Below, piece by piece: positions 1-9,226 of a stretch of DNA of 33,950 nt. The stretch is taken from positions 1-33,950 of the forward strand of contig WLPO01000004.1 of NCBI GenBank assembly GCA_009698745.1, in the 5' to 3' direction. Below the pieces are notes generated by a model. It was not told the origin of the DNA and made no database searches. It worked only from the letters and a program-made list of their open reading frames with translations. Positions within the stretch are counted from its first letter, which is position 1. Each line of letters opens with the position of its first letter. A program made the position numbers and the translations under genes. This stretch comes from Actinomycetota bacterium (GTDB lineage: Bacteria; Actinomycetota; Acidimicrobiia; Acidimicrobiales; Ilumatobacteraceae).

Positions 1-1247
1 AACTTGGGAACATTGTTGCGACCTTTGAGCAATCGCTTAATCACGATGCCGATGACTAGCAGTGCAGCGAACCGAACGAGAACCCCCACCATTTCGCCAC
101 CATTAAATAATTCACCCCACCACTTAGTACTCGATTTCCCTGACCAAATCGTGAACGAACCACCGTTGTTGAACGAATGCAGAAATACCAACAGAATTGG
201 AATAAACAAAAACACCAGCACAAGTGCAGTCCAAACGCCAAGCACTTTAGGTAAAACTTCGATCTTTGTTCGCGTACGTGGTTTGATGTGTTTTGCTTGC
301 TCGAGAGTACGTGCATGCATCTTGCGCCTCAGGTTCTGCACTGCAGGCGAAGCAAGCGAACTGATCAGCGGAACAATTTTCATTGCTAGAAACCCAACTC
401 CGAGAGACAGCAACACAGCTGCAATCATCAAGATCGCCATTGCAGAACCAAGCGGCCAGTTTTGTGCACCACTGAATTGCGAAGCAATCATTGCTCCGAT
501 CATGTTGCCCTTTGCGCCGCCGAGCACCGTTGCTGTTACGTAGTCACCGCACATCGGAATAAATGTGAGCAGAACGCCGGCCACAATTCCTGGGCCAGCC
601 AGCGGCAAAGTCACTCCAAAAAATGTGGCTACCCGACCCGCTCCCAAGTCTTTGCTTGCCTCGCGCATACGCACGTCAATTCGGTCAAGCGCCACAAAAA
701 GCGGCAAGATCATGAACCCGAGATAGTTGTAGACGATGGCTATTTGCACGGCAAGAGGAGTTTCAAGAATCTGAATCCCGCTCTGTCCTATCCACCCCAT
801 ACCAACTAGCCATTTTGAAAAAGTGCCGTTTGGGGCTAGCGGAATTCTCCATGCGACAGTGCGAATGAGAAAACTCGTGAAACTTGGCACGACAACCGCA
901 GCCAGAATGATCGCCTTCCATTTTTCTGGCACTTTGAATGCTGCAAAATAGGCAACCGGCAAACCGATCAACACGCACATTGCTGTGGCAATGACCGAAA
1001 TGCGCAGTGTTCCTCTAAACGTCTTGAAAAACGTTTCGTCGAAAACCGCCGAATAGCTATGAGTTGAAAGATGACTGAAGTCAACCGGCAATAATTTTGT
1101 TGAGTCTTTGGTGCCGAACGAATAGAACACGATGAAAGCAATTGGCAATGCAAAAAACAGCAGGTACCAAATAATTGCGGGCAGGGCAAGTAAATACTTA
1201 GGCCCGTGAAATCGCTTTCTCAATCGTGTTGCGACCGTTTCGGTCAC
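1..1247 (-). CDS. Spermidine/putrescine-type ABC transporter permease, PotB-PotC-like fusion (3' end beyond window edge)
   Basis: Manual minus-strand translation from GTG at 1247 stays open to position 1: MTETVATRLRKRFHGPKYLLALPAIIWYLLFFALPIAFIVFYSFG...VPSFTSFLIRTVAWRIPLAPNG...GAKGNMIGAMIASQFSGAQNWPLGSAMAILMIA...ALVLVFLFIPILLVFLHSFNNGGSFTIWSG. A PotB-like domain is followed in frame by a PotC-like N-terminus. The ORF track misses it because there is no stop inside the window. Confidence 0.85.
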   Translation of the reverse strand, partial: MTETVATRLRKRFHGPKYLLALPAIIWYLLFFALPIAFIVFYSFGTKDSTKLLPVDFSHLSTHSYSAVFDETFFKTFRGTLRISVIATAMCVLIGLPVAYFAAFKVPEKWKAIILAAVVVPSFTSFLIRTVAWRIPLAPNGTFSKWLVGMGWIGQSGIQILETPLAVQIAIVYNYLGFMILPLFVALDRIDVRMREASKDLGAGRVATFFGVTLPLAGPGIVAGVLLTFIPMCGDYVTATVLGGAKGNMIGAMIASQFSGAQNWPLGSAMAILMIAAVLLSLGVGFLAMKIVPLISSLASPAVQNLRRKMHARTLEQAKHIKPRTRTKIEVLPKVLGVWTALVLVFLFIPILLVFLHSFNNGGSFTIWSGKSSTKWWGELFNGGEMVGVLVRFAALLVIGIVIKRLLKGRNNVPK

Positions 1248-1253
1248 CCCAGA

Positions 1254-2513
1254 TCAGCCCCCGGCCTTTGCCTTCGACTTGTTCAAAATGTCGATGAGTC
1301 GATCGAGTGCTGGTGTAATGACTTGGGTGTGCATGGTCTTGACTTGGTCATCACCGAAGAAAATCATGTCGCCCTTTTCGAGATCGGGTGCGATCTCACC
1401 GATCAGTGCCGACATGTTCTTCATGCCGGTGTGATAACCGTGGTACTGCAAGTCACGAATTGAAATCTCTGGAATCAAATCCCAGTTGATCCATGCATGT
1501 GCGGCCTCTGGGTTTGGAGCCCCAACTGGGATGCAGTAGTTATCCATCCACAACTCAGTATCTGGCGCACCAAGAACCCACTTCCAATCTTCAGGGTTGC
1601 CACCTGCGTCAGCAATGCGCACGTATGCCTGACGAGCGTCGCCGTTCCAAGCCATTGCAATCGAATATGCGCCTTCTGCGAGTTTCGTCGATGGGTAGCT
1701 ATCAAATGCTTTGATGTGTTGAGCAAACTCATCCACCAAGAATTTCTCGGCTGCGTCCAAGTTGGCCGCATCTTCTGTATTCCAATCGATGCCATTTGCC
1801 CAAAAGTACATACCGCCATAGTTGGGAGCGGCATCGATGACCGAACACTGGCCCGAGGCTTCACCCATGCAGGCATCAATGAAGTCCTGCCAAGTTGTGA
1901 GTTCTTTCGAGATCTTGGTTGTGTCGTAGAAGAAACCAGTTGTTCCCCAGTTCTTGCACACCGAGTAGTCGTTTGTTGTATCCCACGCTTGACCGAGGTA
2001 CAACGGATCAACGTTGACCATGTTTGGGATCAAGGTCTTATCCAACTTCTGAAGCAAGCCCTTTTCGACCATCTGCGAAATGTATGGGCCGGTTGGTACA
2101 ACGATGTCGAAACCACTTGCTCCGCCGCTTGTGGCCAACTTGGTAATCAAATCTTCGTTGCTTGCGAAGTAGTCAACCTTCATAGTCACACTCAAGGTTG
2201 ATGCGGCAAGTGCGCCAACAAGTTCTGGATCGTTGTAATCACCCCACGTATACATGGCCAACGTGCCACTTGCGGTGTTAATAACACGACTCCAATCACC
2301 ACTTGCCAAACCATCGGTTGGGCCAGGTGCTGCAGTATCTGTCGTTACTGCTCCATCAGACGAAGAATTTCCACAAGCTGCAGCGATCAATGCAAAACCA
2401 GCAAGCGCGGTTCCACCTTGCAAAAATGCACGACGTGAGAGCTTCTCGCGAAAGCTGTCCGGTGCCAGCATGCGGAGCTGTTTTGGACTCTGTTGTGAAT
2501 CTTCTATTGCCAT
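1254..2513 (-). CDS. potD: Polyamine ABC transporter substrate-binding lipoprotein (PotD-like, Tat-like signal)
   Basis: 419 aa; RRAFLQGGTALAGFALIAAAC combines a twin-arginine motif with a lipobox; PotD-like body (YTWGDYNDPELV...GFDIVVPTGPYISQMVEKGLLQKLDK); adjacent permease and ATPase. Confidence 0.87.
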   Translation of the reverse strand: MAIEDSQQSPKQLRMLAPDSFREKLSRRAFLQGGTALAGFALIAAACGNSSSDGAVTTDTAAPGPTDGLASGDWSRVINTASGTLAMYTWGDYNDPELVGALAASTLSVTMKVDYFASNEDLITKLATSGGASGFDIVVPTGPYISQMVEKGLLQKLDKTLIPNMVNVDPLYLGQAWDTTNDYSVCKNWGTTGFFYDTTKISKELTTWQDFIDACMGEASGQCSVIDAAPNYGGMYFWANGIDWNTEDAANLDAAEKFLVDEFAQHIKAFDSYPSTKLAEGAYSIAMAWNGDARQAYVRIADAGGNPEDWKWVLGAPDTELWMDNYCIPVGAPNPEAAHAWINWDLIPEISIRDLQYHGYHTGMKNMSALIGEIAPDLEKGDMIFFGDDQVKTMHTQVITPALDRLIDILNKSKAKAGG

Positions 2514-2545
2514 GTTATTTCCCCTTGTAGTCGTTGATTTTGATA

Positions 2546-3658
2546 TTAGTCATGTGCCGGAGCCGCCATAACAACACTGGCTTGCCTAGCCGAGAACAAA
2601 TACACGTCTTCAGCCGACCACGAGCACCACACTGTCTCACCTAGTGCAAAACGCGCAGGATTGGTTCGTGCAACCATCACCAGAATGTCACGGCCCTTTG
2701 CGCTCACCACATATTGCAAAACATCGCCGAAGTGCGACACGCCAGCGACCTTGGCTTCGACCGCATTAGCTGACTGAGCTGGTTGGGCTGCAGACAAGTT
2801 GATGCACTCTGGTCGCACGGCCGAGAGAGCTGCCTCACCGTTGGGCACATTCTCTTCAGGCCGAGTTGCTATGAACACTGTGTCGTCATCGGCCTTTGCG
2901 CCATCCTCGGTTGCAACGCCTTGCCAGAAGTTGTTGCGTCCAATGAACCCGGCAACGAATGCGGACGTTGGATGCTCATAGACAGTTTCAGGGTCGCCGA
3001 GTTGTTCGATATGCCCGTCGAGCATGATGGCAATTCGATTCGACATCGACATTGCTTCTTCTTGGTCGTGAGTTACGAATACGAAAGTGATGCCCAAACG
3101 ACTCTGCAATAACTTCAACTCGATTTGCATCTCTTCGCGCAATTTGCGATCGAGTGCGCCAAGCGGTTCGTCCAGAAGCAAGATGCTTGGTCGATTAACA
3201 AGTGCACGTGCAACTGCAATGCGCTGTTGTTGTCCACCCGACATCTGTCGTGGCTTGCGCTCGGCCAACTTAGTCATCTGCACCATGTCGAGCGCTTCCA
3301 TCACACGCGTCGCAGTCTCTATCTTGTTGACGCCTTTTTGTCGCAAGCCATATGCCACGTTTTCTGCAACTGACATGTGCGGAAAAAGCGCATAGTGCTG
3401 AAACACCGTGTTGACATCTCGTTTATATGGCGGCACACCTTGCACTTCAAGACCATTGATCCGAATGAAGCCTTCATCTGGTTGCTCGAAACCCGCGAGC
3501 ATGCGCAATGTTGTTGTCTTGCCACAGCCCGATGGGCCAAGCAGTGAAAGAAACTCGCCTGCCTTGATTTGCAAGTTGATTCCGTTTACAGCAAGCACAT
3601 CACCATACTTTTTGGTGACATTGCTCAGTTCTACCGAGCCGCGCTCACTATTTTCCAC
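2546..3658 (-). CDS. potA: Spermidine/putrescine ABC transporter ATP-binding protein
   Basis: 370 aa; Walker A GPSGCGKTT, signature MSGGQQQRIAVARAL, Walker B LLLDEPLGALD, C-terminal TOBE-like region. Confidence 0.92.
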   Translation of the reverse strand: MENSERGSVELSNVTKKYGDVLAVNGINLQIKAGEFLSLLGPSGCGKTTTLRMLAGFEQPDEGFIRINGLEVQGVPPYKRDVNTVFQHYALFPHMSVAENVAYGLRQKGVNKIETATRVMEALDMVQMTKLAERKPRQMSGGQQQRIAVARALVNRPSILLLDEPLGALDRKLREEMQIELKLLQSRLGITFVFVTHDQEEAMSMSNRIAIMLDGHIEQLGDPETVYEHPTSAFVAGFIGRNNFWQGVATEDGAKADDDTVFIATRPEENVPNGEAALSAVRPECINLSAAQPAQSANAVEAKVAGVSHFGDVLQYVVSAKGRDILVMVARTNPARFALGETVWCSWSAEDVYLFSARQASVVMAAPAHD

Positions 3659-3692
3659 TCTGTCCCCCGTGCATGTTGATATTTATAGTTGG

Positions 3693-5117
3693 CTAACTGT
3701 TGAGGTTAATCATCACGTGCTTGATGCGCGTGTAATCGTCCAAAGCATATGCCGACAAGTCCTTACCGTAGCCCGACTTCTTGTATCCGCCGTGAGGCAT
3801 CTCGGCAACCATCGGAATGTGGGTATTGACCCAAACGCAGCCAAAGTCAAGATTTTTGGTCATGCGCATCGCGCGCCCTAGGTCACGAGTCCACACCGAC
3901 GATGCAAGTGCATACTCAACTCCGTTGGCCCATTTCAACGCCTCTTCTTCGTCACTGAATTGTTGGACTGTAATGACCGGTCCAAACATTTCGTTCTGAA
4001 TCATTTCATCTTGTTGCTTGAGGTCGCAGATCACGGTTGGCTCAAAAAAGTAGCCGGCTCCGCTCACTTGCGAACCACCTGTTGTTATTCGCGCATGTTT
4101 CGGTGTGCGATCAACAAACCCCTTGACCTTGCTCAAATGGGTTTCGTTGTTTAGCGGACCGTACAACACATCGTCCCCAGGCTTGCCGGTCTTTGTCTTC
4201 TTTGCAGCCTCGGTCAGTGCGTCAACAAAGTCGCGATAGATCTTTGGTCCGGCAATTACTCGCGTTGCTGCAGTGCAGTCTTGGCCTGCATTGAAGTAAC
4301 CAGTCATGGCAATTGTCTCTACCGCAAGATCGATATCGGCGTCGTCAAAAATGATGACAGGTGCTTTTCCGCCCAGTTCGAGATGCACGCGCTTCAAACT
4401 CTTTGCTGCTTCACCAGCTACTTCCATTCCTGCACGAACCGAACCCGTGATTGAAACCATTCCTGGAGTGTCGTGCGTGACCATTGCGCGACCAGTGTCA
4501 CGATCTCCACAAATCACGTTGAGTACGCCTGGAGGCAATACTTCGCCCGCGATCTTTGCAATCAATGCAGTCGATGCTGGCGTCGTGTCGCTTGGCTTCA
4601 GCACAGTCGTGTTACCTGCGGCAATTGCAGGAATGAATTTCCACACGCCCATCATCAGCGGATAGTTCCATGGTGCAACTTGTGCGCACACACCAATTGG
4701 CTCGCGACGAATATACGAAGTGAAGTTGGTCATGTATTCACCAGCGCTCTTGCCTTCGAGCATGCGCGCAGCACCGGCGAAGAACCGAATCTGGTCCATC
4801 ATCGGTGGTACTTCTTCGCCAAACGTAATGGCGCGTGGCTTTCCGGTGTTCTCGATTTCGGCTTCAATCAATTCGGTCATGTTGGCTTCCATCGCATCGG
4901 CGATGTCATTGATTGCTTTCTGGCGCACCGAAGGGGTGGAGTGTTTCCACGAATCAAACGCATCTGCAGCTGCTTTCATCGCATTATCCACATCTGCTGG
5001 TCCGGATAGTGCTGCAGTTGCATACTGCGTGCCGGTTACAGGATCGATGACTGGCGTCGTGCGACCGTCTAGGGCTGCAACTTCTTTACCGTTGATGTAG
5101 TTATTGAACGATTTCAT
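3693..5117 (-). CDS. Gamma-aminobutyraldehyde dehydrogenase-like aldehyde dehydrogenase
   Basis: 474 aa [34 protein letters not shown] catalytic Cys, [10 protein letters not shown]; first gene of the polyamine transporter cluster. Confidence 0.85.
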   Translation of the reverse strand: MKSFNNYINGKEVAALDGRTTPVIDPVTGTQYATAALSGPADVDNAMKAAADAFDSWKHSTPSVRQKAINDIADAMEANMTELIEAEIENTGKPRAITFGEEVPPMMDQIRFFAGAARMLEGKSAGEYMTNFTSYIRREPIGVCAQVAPWNYPLMMGVWKFIPAIAAGNTTVLKPSDTTPASTALIAKIAGEVLPPGVLNVICGDRDTGRAMVTHDTPGMVSITGSVRAGMEVAGEAAKSLKRVHLELGGKAPVIIFDDADIDLAVETIAMTGYFNAGQDCTAATRVIAGPKIYRDFVDALTEAAKKTKTGKPGDDVLYGPLNNETHLSKVKGFVDRTPKHARITTGGSQVSGAGYFFEPTVICDLKQQDEMIQNEMFGPVITVQQFSDEEEALKWANGVEYALASSVWTRDLGRAMRMTKNLDFGCVWVNTHIPMVAEMPHGGYKKSGYGKDLSAYALDDYTRIKHVMINLNS

Positions 5118-5202
5118 AGGACAACACTAACCAGCAGTGACAAGAGACATGAAATACCAAGCCATCAAATGTCAGCACCACAAATAGGCGTAGTGTCGGG
5201 TT

Positions 5203-6330
5203 ATGGCATCAAGTATCAAAACTCTCGGTGTGCCCAAAGAAATCAAGACTTTGGAGGGTCGTGTCTCCCTCACCCCAGACGGCGTGCGCGAATTTGAGCG
5301 ACTTGGCATTGAAGTATTTATTGAGAAAAGTGCCGGCGAAGGCGCATCCATTAGCGACGCCGAATACGTGGCAGCAGGCGCCACAATCGTGCCGACAGCG
5401 GCCGATGCATGGAGCCAGCAAATGGTCGTCAAGGTCAAAGAGCCAAAGGCCGAAGAATTCGGTTTTCTGAGGCCAGACCTCACGTTGTTTACATACCTCC
5501 ATCTCTCTGCGTATCCAGCGGTTGCTGAGGCTTTACAGAAGTCGAAGACAACTGCCATCGCTTATGAGACGGTGCAACTCGACGACGGTTCGTTGCCATT
5601 GCTTGCACCGATGAGCGAAATTGCTGGACGACTCGCCACCCAAGCTGGAGCTCACTTTCTCGAACGTCCCCAAGGTGGTCGCGGAGTTCTGATGGGTGGT
5701 GCTCCCGGAGTGCGTCCAGCGAAAGTTGTCGTCATCGGCGCAGGCAATGTTGGATACAACGCTGCATGGATTGCTGCAGGTATGCAAGCAGAAGTAGTTA
5801 TTCTCGATAAAAATCTTGACCGTCTGCGATACATCGAGCAAATTTGCATTGGTCGCACCACGACACTCGCATCGAACCGCGGTGCGATTGAGCGCGTGCT
5901 CGCCGATGCAGATCTATTGATTGGTGCAGTACTTGTTGCAGGTGCACGTGCACCAATTGTTGTCAGTGATGACATGGTGCGCAGCATGAAACGAGGATCG
6001 GTCATTGTTGACGTTGCAGTAGACCAAGGTGGGTGCATTGCAACTACGCATGAGACAACACATACTGACCCGGTGTACGAAACTCATGGCGTTATTCATT
6101 ACGCGGTCGGCAATATGCCAGGAGCTGTACCAAACACCAGCACGTACGCGCTCACAAATGCGACGCTGCCATACCAAATACAGATTGCGTCACTCGGTGC
6201 ACGTGCTGCAGCACAACAAAGTCAAGCAATACGACTTGGAGTCAACGCTGCAAACGGACACATCACGAGCGAGCCCGTAGCTCGCGAACTTTCAGCAGAT
6301 TTTGTAAGTCCGCTCGACGCGCTGAACTAA
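5203..6330 (+). CDS. ald: Alanine dehydrogenase
   Basis: 375 aa; GVPKEIKTLEGRVSLTPDGV, MSEIAGRLATQAGAHFLE, GGRGVLMGGAPGVRPAKVVVIGAGNVGYNAA. Confidence 0.93.
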   Translation: MASSIKTLGVPKEIKTLEGRVSLTPDGVREFERLGIEVFIEKSAGEGASISDAEYVAAGATIVPTAADAWSQQMVVKVKEPKAEEFGFLRPDLTLFTYLHLSAYPAVAEALQKSKTTAIAYETVQLDDGSLPLLAPMSEIAGRLATQAGAHFLERPQGGRGVLMGGAPGVRPAKVVVIGAGNVGYNAAWIAAGMQAEVVILDKNLDRLRYIEQICIGRTTTLASNRGAIERVLADADLLIGAVLVAGARAPIVVSDDMVRSMKRGSVIVDVAVDQGGCIATTHETTHTDPVYETHGVIHYAVGNMPGAVPNTSTYALTNATLPYQIQIASLGARAAAQQSQAIRLGVNAANGHITSEPVARELSADFVSPLDALN

Positions 6331-6340
6331 GAAACGATAG

Positions 6341-6532
6341 TTAGTCGCAACAACTGTCACGCCAGCCGCACGATGCACAACGAAAGTGTGCGTGCTCGGC
6401 ATAGAGACCCGAGCCACAGTGCGGACACTCTGAAAAAATCCCGCGTGGCGAATTGCACGTAGTCGCGCTCGTCGTACTGGCATTCACTCTTGTAGCGTTC
6501 ATGTCGAGTTGAGGTTCGAATGTGGGGCTCAT
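6341..6532 (-). CDS. Small zinc-ribbon protein of unknown function
   Basis: About 63 aa from ATG at 6532 (MSPTFEPQLDMNATRV...SECPHCGSGLYAEHAHFRCASCGWRDSCCD). CPHC...CASC zinc-ribbon pattern; starts divergently next to the MFS gene. Confidence 0.55.
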   Translation of the reverse strand: MSPTFEPQLDMNATRVNASTTSATTCNSPRGIFSECPHCGSGLYAEHAHFRCASCGWRDSCCD

Positions 6533-6563
6533 TCCCAACATTCTTGCCGATTCGACAACGACC

Positions 6564-7835
6564 ATGACTGATACCAGCGACATACCCGCCAATCAACCCC
6601 GACGAGGCAGCGCCAGAGCTGCTCTTCGCGTGCGCGACTTTCGCCTTGTGTGGTTTGGGTCTCTGGGCTCAAACATTGGCACATGGATGCAAAATGTGGT
6701 CCTCCCTGCCTACGTGTACCACCGCACAGGCAAAGCCTCTGTTGTGGGTTTGCTCATTTTTGCCCAACTTGGACCGCTACTTTTCTTGTCTATCCCGGCA
6801 GGTGTTATTGCGGATCGTTTTGACCGCAAGAAATGGCTCATCTCGATGCAAGTGGTGCAACTTTCTTTTTCAGTTGCACTGGCAACACTCGCACTAGGCA
6901 CGCCACCCATCTGGGCACTTTTTGCAGCAGCTTTCGGCGTCGGTATCGGAAACGCACTCAATGCACCAGCGTGGTCTGCAATGTTGCCTTCCTTGGTTCG
7001 CCCTGAAGATTTATCGGGAGCAATTGCACTCAACAGCACAGTCATTAACGGTTCGCGTGTCGTTGGCCCAATCATCGTTGCTGTCTTCTCGCAATGGGGT
7101 GCCACCACTGCCCAATTCTTTTATTTCAACGCCGCAACGTATCTTTTCGTTATATTCGCCCTGCTCAGAGTGACAGTGCCCGATTTTGTACCGGATCCAA
7201 CGCAGGGATGGCGACGCTTCACCGTGGGTGTGTCAATTGCGCGCGACAGGCCGGTCGTGCGTCGCCTCATTGTTTCGCTTGCCACATTTTCACTGCTCTC
7301 GTTACCGTATGTCGGTCTCTTCCCTGCAGTCGCCCGACTCACTTTTAAAATTGACGAAAGCGGTGTCACCTACAAGTGGCTGTATGCCACATGGGGTTTC
7401 GGCGCTTGTCTTGGCGGACTTGCAATCGGCACCGTCTTTTCACACATCGACATGCGTCGTCTCATTCAATGGGGATTCGCGGCATTTTCACTTGCAATGT
7501 TTTTGTTTGCTCTTTCGCAGTCGCCTCTGCCGGCATTTATCTCTGGATTCTTTTTGGGATTTGCGTACTTCTTTACAACCACCTCCATGATGACCGTTGT
7601 GCAAATGCGGCTAGAACCCGCTGTTCGCGGTCGCGTGCTTGCGCTGTGGTTCATGGCATTTGGAGGCCTGATTCCGTTTGGCAATATGTTTTTCGGTCCA
7701 CTCATTGACCGTTATGGCTCACGGGGAATGTTGTTCATTAGTTCTGCAACCGCGCTCTTTCTTGCATGGCGATGCGACATTACGGCTCTTGACAAAAAGC
7801 AATCAATGATTGCGAACCAGCACTTAGTCGACTAA
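6564..7835 (+). CDS. MFS transporter (MFS_3/EntS-like)
   Basis: ORF from 6522, likely ATG at 6564 (MTDTSDIPANQPRRG); FRLVWFGSLGSNIGTWMQNVVLPAYVYHRTGKASVVGLL...PAGVIADRFDRKKWL; many TM segments. Confidence 0.88.
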   Translation: MTDTSDIPANQPRRGSARAALRVRDFRLVWFGSLGSNIGTWMQNVVLPAYVYHRTGKASVVGLLIFAQLGPLLFLSIPAGVIADRFDRKKWLISMQVVQLSFSVALATLALGTPPIWALFAAAFGVGIGNALNAPAWSAMLPSLVRPEDLSGAIALNSTVINGSRVVGPIIVAVFSQWGATTAQFFYFNAATYLFVIFALLRVTVPDFVPDPTQGWRRFTVGVSIARDRPVVRRLIVSLATFSLLSLPYVGLFPAVARLTFKIDESGVTYKWLYATWGFGACLGGLAIGTVFSHIDMRRLIQWGFAAFSLAMFLFALSQSPLPAFISGFFLGFAYFFTTTSMMTVVQMRLEPAVRGRVLALWFMAFGGLIPFGNMFFGPLIDRYGSRGMLFISSATALFLAWRCDITALDKKQSMIANQHLVD

Positions 7836-9134
7836 GAGCGAAACTAGTTTTTCGAGTTGGGCAACGCGCGAGCCCTTAATCAAAATAGTTGCCGATTTTT
7901 CGGCTGCCAAAAGTATCGCCGCGACTTCTTCGCGCGTCCGAGATTGCACTCCGTACAAATCTGTTGCAACAGCGATCAGTTCGATGTCGAGTTGCTTGGC
8001 GAGGTGAGTAATCTGCAGATGTTCATGTTCGGGATCTGACAACTCAGCCATCACACCAAGCACTGCAATGCGCCGGCTTGACTTTGTCGCACTCAATGCA
8101 TGCAGCGCAGCCGCCAAAGACGCAGGGTTTGCGTTATACGAATCATCAATGACCAAAGCACCACTGCGCGCAATTCGGTGCTGCATCCGCATTTCAGACA
8201 AGACCGAAGTCTCAATTGCATCTGCTGCTCGCTGAATATCGAGCCCCATCACTCCAGCGACAGCGACGGCCGCGACCGCATTGTGCGCCATGTGCTCGCC
8301 TGGCACATTCATCTTCCACGATGCTTTGCCCCACGGGGATTCAATCGAAACGGATGCGCACGCACGATCATTCAAAACACAACTTGTCATCCGCACGGTG
8401 GCAGAAGGTGACATGCCATAGGTGAATACAGTTGCCTCGGTGAGAGATTGCATCGCCGCTACTCGCTCATCGTCTGCATTGAGAACAGCAAAGCCCGAAG
8501 CATCAAGCGACTTGACAAGTTCGCTTTTTGCACGTGCAACGCCCTCGATGTCGCCAACTCGTTCGGTATGTGCTGTGGCAACCCTCGTAACGACGCCAAT
8601 GTTGGGTCGAGCAACTGCGCACAGTCGAGTTATTTCTCCAAACCCACGCATACCCATTTCGAGCACGAGTGCCTGCACGTCATCCGCGGCGTTCAATATT
8701 GTTACGGGTAGACCCTGATCATTGTTGAAAGATCGCTCATTTGCCGTGACTCGCAAAGACGACCCAAGTGCTGCTGCAATAAAATCCTTGGTACTTGTTT
8801 TGCCAACCGAACCGGTGATGCCAACCACACGGTTATCAAGTTGCTGATCAAGTTTGTTTCGCCCCCAAGCTCCTAGCTGCAACAGTGCCGCGAGTGTGTC
8901 AGGAACCGTGATTGATGTGCGACCAAATGTTTGCCCAGTCGTCAAATATGCACCAGCCCCTGCTGCAAGGGCCGCTTCGATGAATTTGTGCCCGTCGCGC
9001 TCGGCCACGATCGGCACAAATAGTTGTCCTGGACGAACACTGCGCGAGTCAAAACTGACACCGGACAGATGAGCATTTTGACCGACCAGAATTCCGTTGG
9101 TCGCCTTCGCCACATCGGCGGCCATCAAGCGCAT
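7824..9134 (-). CDS. murF: UDP-N-acetylmuramoyl-tripeptide--D-alanyl-D-alanine ligase
   Basis: 436 aa; VGITGSVGKTSTKDFIAAAL, NNDQGLPVTILNA, VIDDSYNANPASLAAAL. Confidence 0.93.
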   Translation of the reverse strand: MRLMAADVAKATNGILVGQNAHLSGVSFDSRSVRPGQLFVPIVAERDGHKFIEAALAAGAGAYLTTGQTFGRTSITVPDTLAALLQLGAWGRNKLDQQLDNRVVGITGSVGKTSTKDFIAAALGSSLRVTANERSFNNDQGLPVTILNAADDVQALVLEMGMRGFGEITRLCAVARPNIGVVTRVATAHTERVGDIEGVARAKSELVKSLDASGFAVLNADDERVAAMQSLTEATVFTYGMSPSATVRMTSCVLNDRACASVSIESPWGKASWKMNVPGEHMAHNAVAAVAVAGVMGLDIQRAADAIETSVLSEMRMQHRIARSGALVIDDSYNANPASLAAALHALSATKSSRRIAVLGVMAELSDPEHEHLQITHLAKQLDIELIAVATDLYGVQSRTREEVAAILLAAEKSATILIKGSRVAQLEKLVSLLVD

Positions 9135-9226
9135 AATGCAATCCTACCGAGCATCCGCATTGGTATGGAGCAGTGACGTACCTATTGCAGGCCTATTGCT
9201 GACCAATTTCTAGTACCGTGTTTTTA

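Noticed and set aside
462-809. Plus-strand ORF (115 aa) and similar plus ORFs across 4-1200
   Set aside because: Antisense to the clearly homologous PotB/PotC permease frame; composition is low-complexity and matches no family I recognise.
1497-2201. 234-aa plus-strand ORF
   Set aside because: Antisense shadow of potD; no domain signature.
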